Source: Unio delphinus
Lineage: Eukaryota; Mollusca; Bivalvia; Unionida; Unionidae
Assembly (NCBI GenBank): GCA_029339505.1
Contig: JAQISU010000169.1
Location: 6,874,001 to 6,938,000 of the forward strand
Length of the DNA stretch: 64,000 nt
Direction of reading: 5' to 3'
Part shown: piece by piece, positions 13,095-25,291 of the stretch
How positions within the stretch are numbered: position 1 is the first letter of the stretch
How the letters are laid out: the number at the start of each line of letters is the position of its first letter
Notes under the pieces: generated by a model
What the model was told of the DNA's origin: nothing
The model's input: the letters and a program-made list of their open reading frames with translations, nothing else
The model's database searches: none
Position numbers and translations under genes: made by a program

Positions 13095-14029
13095 TACAAC
13101 TAATTGTGCTTGTAGATAGATATATACATGAGAAAAATGGAAGTGTCTAAATTTATCACAGGAGAAGAAAAAAAAAGCATAGCTTGAAAAAAGACAGACA
13201 GACTGGTATGTATTGGTGTTTTGTAATTACTATGTAAACAACATAAAATATATACAGCTAATTGGTGACTGTTCAGCATGTCAAAAGAACATAGAGGAAT
13301 CTACATGGCTAATCATTAGAGAGGAATTCACAAAAAACTTGCTTAAATGAAATGCTTTCACGTTATCATGGTTGTGCAAGAACTTTGGAGACTGATCTTG
13401 ACAATGACTACCAAATGAAAAGTGACAGACCTTGTTGAAATTTGATCAGGTGACAAAAGATTGATAGATGTAACAAACCATGTGGTAAATATAAATGTTC
13501 AAGGTGCTGATATATGTCCTATGGCAAGATTACTGGTATGAAGGTTGCAGAACATTGAGCTGACCAAGACCCCTATCTCCCTCTCTATCTTATTATTTTC
13601 TGTTTCTTGGTCTTGCCTGCAAGCAAGTACATTACAAAGTTTAGCTTACCTGAGCTGAATTTTACCTTATCACTGGTATGGGGCAAGTGGATTTGCCCTG
13701 CCCTGTAAATTTTTTAAAATCTATTTTAAGGAACAGCCTCCATTTTGATGGCAGAATGGTATAAATTCTGTAAAACATATGGGTCTGATTAAATTGTTTT
13801 TGCAAGTTTTTGAAAAGCTATTTACTGTTCTTTCTGTTTACAGTAATTTTGGCCATATCTGATGGTAGAATGGTATTATTTGCAAAACATTCGAAACGTC
13901 TTCATGCCACGATGATTTATGCAACTTTCGTCAAGTTCTGTTCCACAGTTTTTCACAAATAAGCTGTTTCAAGGTTATCATGTTCAGTAATGGCAGTCAT
14001 ATCAGCTAAAAAGAATGGGATCCTGGGCT
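13095..14029. other. Intronic, nothing recognised
   Basis: No ORF above threshold and no repeat recognised. Confidence 0.5.
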
Positions 14030-14252
14030 GATGAGTGGTCAAAGGTGCTCACCTTTAAAGATCACCGATGTCTCACCACTGTCCATGTGTGTTTGAGTCT
14101 CAGGCTCTGCCGTTGTGTTTCTGTGAGAAAGCTTGGCAGTAACTTTGTGTGTGTTAGTGGTTCTTCCTGGGATTTTTCTGGATTTTACTGACCACCATGT
14201 TTAGCCTATACTGTGGTGACAAATGGTGTTCAACCAAAAAACAACAAAAACA
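14030..14252 (+). repeat. tRNA-derived SINE, family B
   Basis: Shares with 43690-43930 the order: box-A-like head (AGTGGTCAAAGGTGCTCACC), a box-B-like GTTTGAGTCTCAGGCTCTGC, a body with GTGAGAAAGCTTG and GTTAGTGGTTCTTCC, and a tail ending in CAA repeats. Divergence from the other copy is visible, so this is an older insertion. Confidence 0.75.
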
Positions 14253-15176
14253 ATTAGTTGGGAGATGTACATAACTTGTATAAGCTTAAAAGTCAATTTG
14301 ACAAGATGCTCTCTGTCAAATCTGGTTAAATTCTGAATTTTTAATAAATAGTTATCTAAATGAAATTTTTTTGAAGACCTCCATGCTAGGATGTTCTCTG
14401 TAAAATTTGGTCAAATTCTGAAAGGAGATTTCATCATCATGTTTTTTAAAAGTTAGATTTTATCAATATGTTCTTTAAAAGTTAATGTTGACCATATTTG
14501 AATACAGACCAGCATCATTGGTTCACACCTGATAAGCTTCATGCTATGAGACTCTCTGCAAAGTCTGGCTGAAACTGGTACAGATGTGTTTTTTAAGGCT
14601 ATGAGCATTAATTGTCGACAGATGATGGACGCTGGATGATGCAAGTCAGATACAGAAATATGCTTAAGTTTAGAAAAATGTTTGAGCAAGTAAGATAAAC
14701 ACAAAGCTGCAGCATGCAGTGATCTCTTTAAGAATGAAGGAACATTCTCTTGTGAAATCCACCATTTACAAACTGTCACTGACACATGCATACAACATGT
14801 TTGGGGATTGAACTTGTGATAATAAACATGCAAAAGAAACAACTTATTTGGGTATCATGTTAAAATACTGAGATTATTCTTTTTTGACTCTATCTAGCCT
14901 TTCCAAGGGGAATATGAACTAATTTATGGTGAATAAAATGTTCATATCTTCCAAGAACAAAAGCAGTGACCGAAGTCACATTAGATTCCAGATTAAATAT
15001 CTCCAGTAAAAAGTAGGGAATAATACATTACTCATGACCAAAGTTTTTAAAACAGTATCTGGAAGGGTGAAGACGGACAATTATCATGCATTTCATTCCA
15101 ATGAATTTTATGAAATAAGTATTTGGTACTGTAAACAAAGTTGTTTACACTAATGAAAATGTGTTTAAAAACCTAC
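14253..15176. other. Intronic, nothing recognised
   Basis: A 129-codon minus-strand ORF (14453-14842) has no recognisable domain and no splice context I can defend. Confidence 0.5.
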
Positions 15177-15284
15177 CTGCAAACTCAAAAGCTGATTATT
15201 GCTTGTCTTTAGGAACTGGTAGACAATGTGAGAGTCAAGTGGACATACTGAGTCCTTCAGGTGGATAATGGTAAAGGTAACAAC
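15177..15284 (-). CDS. CGRRF1: CGRRF1-like gene, penultimate exon
   Basis: A 108-nt exon of exactly 36 codons, both ends in phase 0. It is bounded by a TATATTTTAG acceptor and a CAG|GTAGGT donor on the minus strand. Visible strings include VVTFTIIHLKDSV and SHIVYQFLKTSN. They match the strand-helix segment preceding the RING in CGRRF1 proteins. It joins in frame to the exon at 22735-22891 upstream and to 8079-8798 downstream. Confidence 0.85.
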
Positions 15285-15892
15285 CTAAAATATAAATAAC
15301 CGAGTTAATATTAATTCCATACGAAAACAAAATTCAACAAGCCTCTTACTATGAACCTTGATTTGACTGATTTTCTAAATGTAAAATGCACTATTCCACT
15401 ATTCTTGTATCTGGAATACTCAATGATAAATAAAAATAATGAATGATTGATATTAATGAATGCTTTGTCCTAAATGTTAATAATTCAGTTTGACCATAAG
15501 TTTTTCACTACAGCTAAGGACTAGTGTACTGTTTATGGAATGCTGATGCTGGTTGTATGTTAGTTTAGCAATGCATAGTTAAGTGTAGCACTTGGAGAGG
15601 CTGTGGATATCTTTATGATACCAAACCAAATTTTAAAACAATTTTAAATAAACCTTGGTGTGTAGGTCACAGTAACCCACTGTGTGCTTGCCATATCTTC
15701 ATCTCAACATGCATTCCCTTCTTAAAAAGGGTTTAAAAATGCAAGTTAAAACTACAAGAGGGAAGACAGAGATACACAGATACACGAATGCATGGCTCCT
15801 AATCCAATTTTACATCTAAAAACAGAAGCATTGCAAACATAAATCCAAACTGTTACTGTATTATGTTCAGCCAAATTCTGCCTATGTTACAC
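15285..15892. other. Intronic, nothing recognised
   Basis: No coding or repeat signal recognised. Confidence 0.5.
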
Positions 15893-16215
15893 AGTTCAAC
15901 AGTAGTTGTTATATGCATGATGTCCATGTCCATGTTACATGGCTGAACAGTAGTTGTTCTAGGCATGATGCCCATGTTACACTGCTGAACAGTAGTTGTT
16001 CTAGGCATGATGCCCATGTTACACTGCTGAAAAGTAGTTGTTCTATGCATGATGCCCATGTTACACTGCTGAAAAGTAGTTGTTCTATGCATGATGCCCA
16101 TGTTACATGGCTGAACAGTAGTTGCTCTATGCATGATGCCCATGTTACAAGGCTGAACAGTAGTTGTTCTATGAATGATGCCCAAAATACACAGCTGAAA
16201 AGTAGTTGTTCTAGG
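15893..16215. repeat. 42-bp minisatellite, 8 copies
   Basis: AGTAGTTGTT recurs at 15901, 15949, 15991, 16033, 16075, 16117, 16159 and 16201: one 48-bp step, then 42-bp steps. Units differ by a few substitutions. The unit is 14 codons, so both strands are open by arithmetic; the 155- and 104-codon ORFs are products of the repeat. Confidence 0.95.
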
Positions 16216-16324
16216 CACGAGGTTTAATGGTACATGAGCACAATACTGATTAAGTAATATTGAAAGTTGTTTTAAAAATGTAGAGATAATACATTTTTTA
16301 AGTAAATTATGTTCCTCCAAGAAT

Positions 16325-18775
16325 ACTTACCCAGTCACATTATGTTAGGAATATTAGCCTGCTATCTCATAAATACAGCCTGACAACAGACTAAGATCGT
16401 CTTATTGTCTTCTGGGTTTTTTTTGCTAGACAAAGGGCAGCAACTCTTACACATGAACAGGACTTAAAAGGTGATGCCTTGTTTTCTAACCTTGACCAGA
16501 AGGAAGTGATATTTGCACATGTCACAACTTGTCTCTGTGTCTCAAGTAGTGCTTTAGGTCACAGACATGAGGCTAATCTGATCTGGTGAGATGTTAGAGT
16601 ACACCAAGCAAATGACCCCTTCAGTCAGGAATAATGGGTGTGAAGTGAGATATCCTGTGTTCAGTCTCACAGAAATTGCTCAAAACTTCAGAGCAGTAGG
16701 CCACATATGAAGAAATTTTGCTCGTTCCATGACTTGTCTCAGTGTGTCTCAAGTAGTGCTTGAGAGTGCAGACATGATCTTTCATGGCTGACTTGTCTAC
16801 AGAAAAGAAAGGACAAATCAAGACTCGTCTGTTACCTACGGACGGCAATTGATTCATAGCAACTAGGCCTTGTTGTGTAAGGAGGACCATTGAACAATCC
16901 AAACTGAACAGAAGATAGTGTGGGTCAACTGAAAGGGCATGTAGTTCACAGATCCTGCATGTGAAAGCTAAAGCTATCTGGAAGCATACCTTGTATGATA
17001 GGAGTTTTATCAAAGCATGAGCGAGAGGTTCAAAACTGCCAAGTCAGAACCCAAGACAAATTCTATTTTGGAAACAATGTTATGGCTTTTGGTTGCTAGA
17101 GATCAAATTGTCTAACAGATCTGAGAGATCTTTATTATGCCCAATGTCACATGATGAAGTAATGTGCCTGAGATCACTGATCGCTGAGGGCATGAACTGA
17201 ATCTTGCATGGCTGCTGGTCCATACCTGGCTATGGAAGAAAGCGAGCAGGGACACTAGTTGACCACCAACAGATGGTAATTTGTTCTGGGCTATGAATCC
17301 CGATGGTATCTTTAGAACCACTGAACCCTCCGATCAGAACTGAAGAGAAATCCAGTGAACATAAATGGGGATACAGCCCTCTTATCCGATATACTGAAGC
17401 TAAAGCTATCAGTAAACATGGTCTGCATCATAGTGACTTTAGCAATGTGTAGACTAGAAGTTCAAATGGAGTCAAATCAAGTCATGTTTTAAAAAAAAAT
17501 GACTGGATCATTTTGGAGACAAATAAGGGATTTTGGTCAATAAGACCAATACTATCTAAACGATCCAATAAGTCTATCCCAGACAAACATGTTACCATGA
17601 TGCCGAAATTTGTCCATTATCATAGGGTGATAATTATCATAGGGTGGTAGCCTTTGGTAATGACTGGGGTCCAAATGTTTCTCTTCCAAGGACAGAGCCA
17701 GAGAAAGTCAGTCAGTTGTGGGATAGAGGCACACAAAGATGGGCGATATAGATGGTTACTCTTGAGATTCCCTCTACAAATGATGGTTTGAAATGTCTGA
17801 CTTGCAAGGCTGTACTGAAAAAAGCTGAGCATGAAAAAGAAGAGGGTGGTGTATTCAGGTTGACTGGAATCTTCTGGGAAAAAATAATGATATGGTAGGC
17901 TACCATGCGCTGATACAAGAAACACACCAAAGTAGAAACTAGCAATATGTTGAAATTACAAGGTCGCTGAAACAAAACACTCTTGTAACCACATGTTATA
18001 GATGCTGTGTAACAAAAACCGTGTACACATAACATAAAGTAGCAATCATGATAAACTTCCAGGCTCTGAAGTGGCCTGTAGAACATTTAATTGATATATT
18101 CTAAAATTACGCAAGACACATAAACTTAAGCAGAAACTAGTAATGTGTGAAATAACTAGGTCACTAAAAACACTGTTGTAATAAACAGGCCAGTGAAGTG
18201 TCATATCAGAAATTTATGACCTTGTTTAACATTTATGCTGCATGCTTGGTTTATTTAAAAAATCTATCAAAACAACATGAATTATGAATAAATTAAACAT
18301 AATTATCAAGCATTACTTTCAGAATTCACTATTAAGAGCTCTGTAGCAGACAGAGTAAGCGAATGAAGTCAAATGTACACTAACCTGCAATGACCTTGTG
18401 TAAGGTCAACAATAGTGTGGTGGGATGGTGGTCCTACAAGACAAAGTCCCAACAAGTGACATATCTCTCAAAATATTGGCAGATATTGTAAAAAAAAGCA
18501 AACAACTTGCAGCAGATCAATAAATCTGCATTATAAATGCAAAATGAACATCGGCTGGGTCCATAGGAACACAAAAAGGGCTGGATCATTGGAGGCTATT
18601 GCACTGCCTGTGTCTCAGAACACAACGAAACTAAAGCCTACCAAGGGGATTTAATGAACATGAGTTACTGTACTATCCTTTGTCATCTAAAAACAGACAA
18701 TAATTTTCATCTTAGTTGGGCTTGATTCGCGAGGTAGCAGGCTAATATTCCTAACATAACGTGACTGGGAACATA
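16325..18775 (-). mobile_element. DIRS-like element with inverted ends and tyrosine-recombinase remnants
   Basis: About 39 bp at 16329-16367 (containing CACATTATGTTAGGAATATT) recur as an inverted copy at 18735-18773, bounding 2.44 kb. Between them the minus-strand ORF at 17013-16621 reads like the catalytic part of a DIRS-type tyrosine recombinase, with FTCRICELHALSVDP followed by NQLPSVG. A second ORF (17321-17112) again contains FIAQNKLPSVGG, so this part is present twice. Further minus-strand ORFs at 17620-18086 are unrecognised. Frames are broken and no reverse transcriptase was recognised, so the element is defective. Confidence 0.6.
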
Positions 18776-18872
18776 TTCAAAGGAAAAAAACATTGCAAAA
18801 ATACTTTAGAATGATAACTACTTCTAAATAAACCTATTAAAAAAAATATTCAGTCATACAAAATAACAGGTA

Positions 18873-21029
18873 CCGTATTTTCCGGCCTATAAGTCGAGAC
18901 TTTTGACTTGAAAGTTCGGTCTTCGTCTTATACTCCGAATCGACTTATATATGGATTTTGTCATTGAAATTGCATCAACTTATATATGGATTACAGTATC
19001 CGGTATTTTATTGATATTGCTCTATAATCGGCATAATCGAAAACAGGTTACACAGAAGTACAAATTCATGTTAAATTACTATGTCAATAAATTGTCATAA
19101 AATAATATGACTGCATTTATATTTGTAAGTTTTGTCATTATTTATTTTGTATTCTGCATGTCTTTTCTTATTTCTCAAACATAAAATAAAAGAAAACAAT
19201 TACCGGTAAAAACTTCACCGGGCCGCATAGCACACTTACGGTCTATACTCTATAGTTTACTGTACTAATTCAAAGCATATTGTTTGTTCCTTAAAAAAAA
19301 GATATGAAATAACTGGTTCATTAATATTTGATTTTCCAGTATAATGTTGGACACACGTGAGCAATTACCGGCATAGCTTTTTTTATTGATCCAATTGATC
19401 CTACAAAGGGATGTAATCCATATTAACTCGAGTGTTCTATGATTATTTATAAAATAATGTAGATCATGCATTCTACTGAATACCCCAAATCATATGTTTC
19501 TAATTGTATTTGACAAAGTTTCTCAAATAAATTACCGTAGGTTTAAACTACACTAAAATCAGATATATGGATGGACTACCAGTACTCATAGATCATCAGT
19601 GATCCATGAATTTTAGTTTCGCAATTCAGTTTAAAGCAAATTGTAATGTAAACACTTCACCTATATTCATTTTTAACCAGCTGACGTTTCGGTGTCTCTC
19701 TTTGATTATATCGGTTGTTGATAAATTGGTATTTGGTTTCCAACAACAATCAAAGCCAGTTGCCTCAATTGTTTCGATCTTGATATTGGCTTTAGCTACC
19801 AATACTAGTTACCATATTGCTGGTACCCTATTGTTCTTTATCATTAATCCGCATCAATTACGCTACTCGTGTTTAATATCAATGGGATTAAGTACAACAG
19901 GAAATGATGCCCACTCCCTTCTCTCGATGTAAATAATGAATTTAGCCATGGGCATTGTTTTCATTGCTTTAGTACGGGCACATTTTAATGAGTTCGGTAT
20001 ATTTTGATCAATCTTTTCAGTCATAATCATTCATAAAAATATCCCCTTACAAATCATACAACTTCTCTCACAATGCCTCCCGTAAAATCACGCAAGTCAT
20101 ACACGGCGGCTTTTAAGCTGGAAGTTGTAAAGTTCGCTGATGAGAATGGTGAGAATATGGCTGCTCACAGGAAATATGGTGTAAGTGAAAAATGTGTCCG
20201 GGATTGGCGTAAAGCTAAGGTTGCATTATGCGCTACAAAAAAAACAAAGAAAGCAAATCGTGGCTGCAAAGCAAGATGGAGTAATATTGAGGATAAATTA
20301 GAAGACTATGTTTTAACACAACGTGCCGCGTATTAGAGTACATCAAAAGAACATGACGCAATAGCTGGGCGGCAAGTTCAAAGAACTTTGACTAGCAGCT
20401 TGTGTGGGAAAATGTGCTTTAGCTTCCATTATTTAATCTACGGACATGTACTATTTCATTATTCATTACGTACACCCGTTACGTAATTGTTGTTATTTTC
20501 TTTTCATTGAATTCAGTCACATAATGATCTGTGACAAAATTATTGAATATTTTACATCCGTGTGTGGATATTTTCGATGGAAATATTTGTATTATGGATT
20601 CAATGTATGTTACAAGATTCGCTGGTGAGTACACGGTGTTGATACTCTTTTCATGCAATAGATTATTTATGTATATATAAATTAGACACGTGTATGTACC
20701 AATGCATGGTTCTCTGAATAAAGTACCGTAATTATATTTGACAACATTTCTCAAATAAATTACCGTAGGTTTAAACTTTCAAATGGAAGGAATGATCATA
20801 GCTCTTGTTGCAATGGATATTGCCGGTAATATGGAATATTATATGACGATATCATCAATATTCATGCAACCGGAAGTTACTACCGGTAGTATAAAATACA
20901 TAGCCAAGTTATTGACCTGGCCTCGTCTTATACTCCGAATCGACTTATATATGGACGAAGGATGGAAAATTTACAAAATTGGTCAATTCGACTTATACTC
21001 CGCATCGACCTATAGGCCGGAAAATACGG
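18873..21029. mobile_element. Pogo-type (IS630-Tc1-mariner) DNA transposon, defective
   Basis: The ends are inverted copies starting CCGTATTTTCCGGCCTATA, flanked on both sides by a TA target duplication (18871-18872 and 21030-21031). The inner sequence CGTCTTATACTCCGAATCGA occurs near both ends in the same orientation. Another direct pair, TCAAATAAATTACCGTAGGT, lies near 19525 and 20752. The only transposase-like ORF is the DNA-binding head at 20073-20336. No DDE catalytic domain is present, so the element would need a transposase supplied elsewhere. Confidence 0.85.
20073..20336 (+). CDS. Pogo-type helix-turn-helix protein, no catalytic domain
   Basis: An 87-residue ORF starting ATG and ending TAG. 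It begins MPPVKSRKSYTAAFKLEVVK, followed by FADENGENMAAHRKYGV and VRDWRKAK. This is the Brinker/CENP-B-type helix-turn-helix that opens many pogo-family transposases and binds transposon ends. A Lys-rich linker follows, with a second basic/aromatic segment (ARWSNIEDKLEDYV) like the start of a second HTH. The stop truncates the protein before any DDE domain. It may be decayed, the first exon of a spliced transposase, or a stand-alone binding protein. Confidence 0.7.
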   Translation: MPPVKSRKSYTAAFKLEVVKFADENGENMAAHRKYGVSEKCVRDWRKAKVALCATKKTKKANRGCKARWSNIEDKLEDYVLTQRAAY

Positions 21030-21369
21030 TAATGGTGCTAAAATGCTGAAAAGGTAAACTAGCAATAAAAACTGATTCTGTAATGCTGACATTTAATCCC
21101 TTTCACATGATGAAATTGCCATTTGAGTCCCTACATCAAACTCTTTATCACAGTTCCTAGTAGATTTAGATATTTGCATTAAATGAAAATAAGTTATATA
21201 TATTCAAATAAAAAGTCTTAGAAAAAATTGGTCTAACCCAACTTGTATCTCATTTGAATTCAAACATTCTTTTAAGCAATGTACAGTCAGCATAGCATCC
21301 TTGCCACAGTAGTGAAACTACTTATCTGAAAGTAGTTAATGACATTAAAGATTACAGTCCTCACCCTCC

Positions 21370-22545
21370 TTGATTTGTCTGCAGCATTTGACACAAAAGA
21401 GATTGATATATTACTTCATCATCTCCAGCATGTATTTACCATTCACAATACAGCCTTACTGTGGTTAAAGTCTTAATTAGTCAACAGGACACAAATTGTA
21501 TCTGCAAATGGAATACACTCCAGCACAGTTGATTCTATATATTCAGCCACTCTCAAGTGTCATAGATCATCATCCAGTGTCTCACCAATTGTACGCTGAT
21601 GCTGATGACACCCAAACATACAAGTCTAGCCACCCAACTGAAGTTGATGCTACCATCCAAGGAGAACAAAGGTGTATTTCTGATGTGAAATCATGGATGA
21701 CATGTAACAAGCTGCAGATAAATGATGATAAAACTGAGGCCATTCTGATCACAACACAAAAACTTTCTCATTCACATCCTTTACCTCAAACACTAAATAT
21801 CAGCAACAGCAACATTACATTCACAGTCAGTACAAAACCTAGGTGTTACTCTGGATAGTACTCTCACATTGCACCAACATGTCATGGACATATGCAAGGC
21901 AGCATATCAGCTCCATTCCCAAATATCTTTCAGCTGATGCCATTAAAACATATGTGTTCATTAGTTATTTCAAAACTGGACTATTGTAACTAAATTCTTC
22001 TGGTTTGTCTCAAGATCTACTCCAAAAACTTCAAAACACAGCTGTTCAGATCATCTTTAGAGTACCACGATCAGAGCACAACTCCCGCTGCTCTGTACCC
22101 TACACTTGCTATCCATTCAAGTCAGAATCAAACACAAAATTGTTCTCTGTACTCCAGTCCAGCATACCTATCCGGCCTCACCCATGTGTACACACCACCA
22201 AGATACATATGCTCCTCTTCCGACAATTGTATACTCATTATTCCCACTATGAAAATGAAGTCATCTGGAGGGCCCAGCAACGTGCATTGAATTACCCAGT
22301 GAGATTAGACACAAAGACAGTGATCCCATTCAAGAGTGCTCTTAAAACTCACCTTTATCGACTGCAAGAACAAACTTAATGGATCTAATAAATGTTTCCT
22401 ACCTTAATTATTTTCAGCATTTTTTGTTTTCTAATTTCATGGTGTTTGTTTTTGTATTCATATCATTATAGATGTTGTAAAGCACTAAAAGCTTCTAAAG
22501 ATTAGGCGCCATTCAAAGTCCTCATTATTATTATTATTTTTATAT
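21370..22545 (+). mobile_element. LINE (CR1/L2-like) 3' end, truncated and decayed
   Basis: Plus-strand fragments match the end of a non-LTR reverse transcriptase: a YADD-box relative (QLYADADDTQTYKSS), then WMTCNKLQINDDKTEAILI, then a C-terminal segment (DLLQKLQNTAVQIIFRVPRS) in a shifted frame, ending with FKSALKTHLYRLQEQT. The 3' end is an ATT-repeat tail near 22525, typical of these LINEs. It is 5' truncated and not functional. Confidence 0.8.
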
Positions 22546-22734
22546 ATATATAGAGAGTGGGAGGAAGAGAGATAAGAATGAGGGAAAAAGACAAAGAAGT
22601 TCGTACTGGACAGACACGTTCTTGTGGAAATGTTATGTTCTACCTGGATAAATTTCTGTTGTATGCAAGACAAAATTTTATTTCCTTGATAATGAATTTG
22701 AGACTATAACATCATTGATGTAACAACCACTCAC

Positions 22735-22891
22735 AATAGCATTTTCCTTATCCATCTGGTCTTTGGAGTTATCTACCCCTGCTATGATGACCACAGGGTA
22801 TAGTTTCCTCTGCGGTGGGCCAAGTCTTTCTTCCGTCACTACCTCAGGACAGGGATAGTACTTCTGTATAGTCTCTCCATTTGATACGAGT
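22735..22891 (-). CDS. CGRRF1: CGRRF1-like gene, internal exon
   Basis: A 157-nt exon that starts with the last base of a codon and ends in phase 0. On the minus strand the acceptor is TTGTTGCAG and the donor is ATT|GTGAGT. Coding strings include GETIQKYYPCPEVV and RKLYPVVIIAGVDN. The latter aligns with the hydrophobic segment (arginine, tyrosine-proline, then a valine/leucine run) that precedes the conserved strand in CGRRF1. It joins the exon at 25120-25291 by a split arginine codon. Confidence 0.85.
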
Positions 22892-23189
22892 CTGCAACAA
22901 TGGAAAAGATGGAAATTCATATTCGTGCAATTATTGTTTTGATGGGAATCAAAGGAATTAGCACGTATTGAACATTTACATGGTGAACACACAACAAATA
23001 AGTAACAAAAACACAAATCTGCACAGCTGGGTCAAGGTACTGGTATATGTAATAAATGTTAAAGATGGAAAGCATTTTCCCAAATCATCGATAAGGAAAC
23101 CCTGCTTCAAAGTTAAGGTATGTGAAACAAAACTCAAATCAGTACACTGAAGAAAAGATATAAGATTTTAACAAAGAATCTTGACAGTA

Positions 23190-24055
23190 CAGTCAACCCC
23201 ACTTAACTGCACATCGGTTAACTGCACACTCTGGATAATTGCACGTAGTCACGTCGGTCCCGTTTTTCCCCAATGCTTTTCAATAGGAACAAACTTCGGA
23301 TTACTATACTTCTCTTAAATGCACACTCCAGATAATATCACGATAAATTTCTGTTCGTGGCACATTATTCATTACAATTTTACTCCAGTTAACTGCACAA
23401 GGTATAGTCATGATCAGTTATTGCCAGTCCACTGTTGTAACGCTTCAAACAAGCCGACAAATAAGCCGGTAAATGCGACTTTGTAAATGATTGACATGTA
23501 AAGGATGCCTTAGGTGGTATATACATGTATATCCACGCCCACTAGAGAGCAATAGCATGGGAAAAATCATAGCACATGTACAGCATGGGAAACATTGCTC
23601 TAAACCGTTCAGGTTTGAATCATTTCAAACCAACAAATGGATAGTTGGAAAGATGGAAAATGCGCAACTGAATTCAATTTAAATGACAACACAGCAAAAA
23701 ACAGGATGCAGATGACTTTGGAGCTGAACACTTTATCTGCGGGAGATGACCCATCAATGTCTGACATCAGTTTTCGAATAACTAGCGATCTATAGAATTT
23801 CTTGAAATTCGCTATAATTCCTTGATCCATTGGTTGAATCAGTGAAGTTGTGTTCGGAGGAAGGAAAACAAGCTTAACATTTAAGTAAAAGTTGAAAGAG
23901 TGGATTCTAATCGTTGTTTATATTTATTCTTCACATATATTCGTGCCGTGCTGATTTAAAGCTGTACTGTACCGTACTTCGGTTAACTGCACACTCCGCT
24001 TAACTGCACAGTCTCGTCACGGGCCCGAGGGTATGCAGTTAACCGGAGTCGACTG
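23190..24055 (-). mobile_element. Tigger/pogo-type DNA transposon with transposase fragment
   Basis: Terminal inverted repeats begin CAGTCAACCCCACTTAACTG on the left and the related CAGTCGACTCCGGTTAACTG on the right (read inward), each flanked by TA. The 866-bp copy holds a minus-strand fragment of a DDE_1-family transposase at about 23890-23609: LVFLPPNTTSLIQPMDQGII followed by NFKKFYRSLVIRKL. That is the segment around the third catalytic region in Tigger proteins. The HTH and the earlier catalytic motifs are missing, so it is an internally deleted copy. Confidence 0.85.
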
Positions 24056-24057
24056 TA

Positions 24058-25119
24058 CTGATGGAGATAATGTCATCATGGAAATGTTAAACAGCTCTCC
24101 CTTGTTATAATGTAATTCATTATAAATGTGATTCTGGATCTAGTGTGATGCCACAATGGATATTGTGACTTTAATTGATGATTTTGGGCCCAACACATAA
24201 AATGTACTTCTGACAATGCCCTGCACCAGAAAAATGCTTCCTGTGTTCAAAATCTATTATCTGACTACTTCTGCTCATTATAACTCTTCTGAAATGTCGT
24301 TGAATTTCATTTTAATCTGTATGTATTGTTTGATGAAAATCTGACATGTGCCCACAGGCAGTGTTACATATACTCTAGAATGAAATCAGGACAATAGTCC
24401 AAAAGCTTGTCAAAAGTTCAGGCTAATGCCATCTTGACAATGTCATGGTTCCTGGAGGACCAGTATATTTCTGGTTTTAAAAATTATGCAGAATTTTCTG
24501 TTCATTTAGGACTTCCATAGAACTTTGTCAGTAATATTCAGGATTCACATCATAATACTGCAAGTTCCTCTCACATTTTCATTAATGACTTTCATAATCA
24601 TATTCTTTGTTAAGTTTTACAAAACTTGTTGGTTTTGCTTCTTTCTGTTACTGAGTTTGGGACCAGAGATTCATAACATTCATGAAGATATTCTAAACAA
24701 GTCAAGTTTCATGGTAATTCTTTCAGTAGTTCACAAAGAGCAGTGATAAACTTGTGCTAATGGAAGGATGCGGTACACCAGATGTTAGATGATGAATGAC
24801 AATGGACCATCACATAAGCTCTTCTGGTCTATGACCAGTGAAGCCAAAACTTGATAAAACAAATTACAGTTTGACAAGAGAAGAACAGAATAGAACAGGA
24901 AAATGATTTCCTTTGTTTCATAACTGTAAATCTGGAAAATAAATGCATAAAGGTAACTGTATGTTGCAGTAGTTTGTTAACTTATAACAAAAGCAAATTT
25001 ATATGATGAACTTTATACAAATTTACATTGTTACTTTTCTTTTTTTATTTTTGTATTCGATATTTATATATGTATGCATGTTGACCAACTTGCCATTCTA
25101 AAAGCTGATTCCTATATAC
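24058..25119. other. Intronic, nothing recognised
   Basis: Lies between two exons of the CGRRF1-like gene. Short hydrophobic ORFs only. Confidence 0.5.
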
Positions 25120-25291
25120 CTTTTAGCTTCAATCTTGTGTAAATAAGACCCTTTCAGAATCTCTCCTAAAGCAAGCTGTTGAATGATAGTTTTTGATGAC
25201 CAATAAAGGACTTTCTGAAAATCTTCAATGTTGACACCCCACAGAACAGACATCAGACATGTCTTCAGAAGAGAGATTTCAAGGTGTATGC
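25120..25291 (-). CDS. CGRRF1: CGRRF1-like gene, internal exon
   Basis: A 172-nt exon with 2 nt of a split codon at each end and 56 full codons between. Acceptor CTTTTATAGCAG and donor AAAAG|GTATAT are on the minus strand. Coding strings: IHLEISLLKTCLMSVLWGVN and VLYWSSKTIIQQLALG. The pattern of an LLK-C-----WG turn followed by an amphipathic helix matches the middle of CGRRF1. The phase fits 27341-27468 upstream and 22735-22891 downstream. Confidence 0.85.

Noticed and set aside
15853..16320. 155-residue repetitive ORF
   Set aside because: Produced by the 42-bp minisatellite; the antisense strand is open as well.
19606..19932. 108-residue hydrophobic ORF inside the pogo element
   Set aside because: No transposase or membrane-protein family recognised; likely chance in AT-rich DNA.
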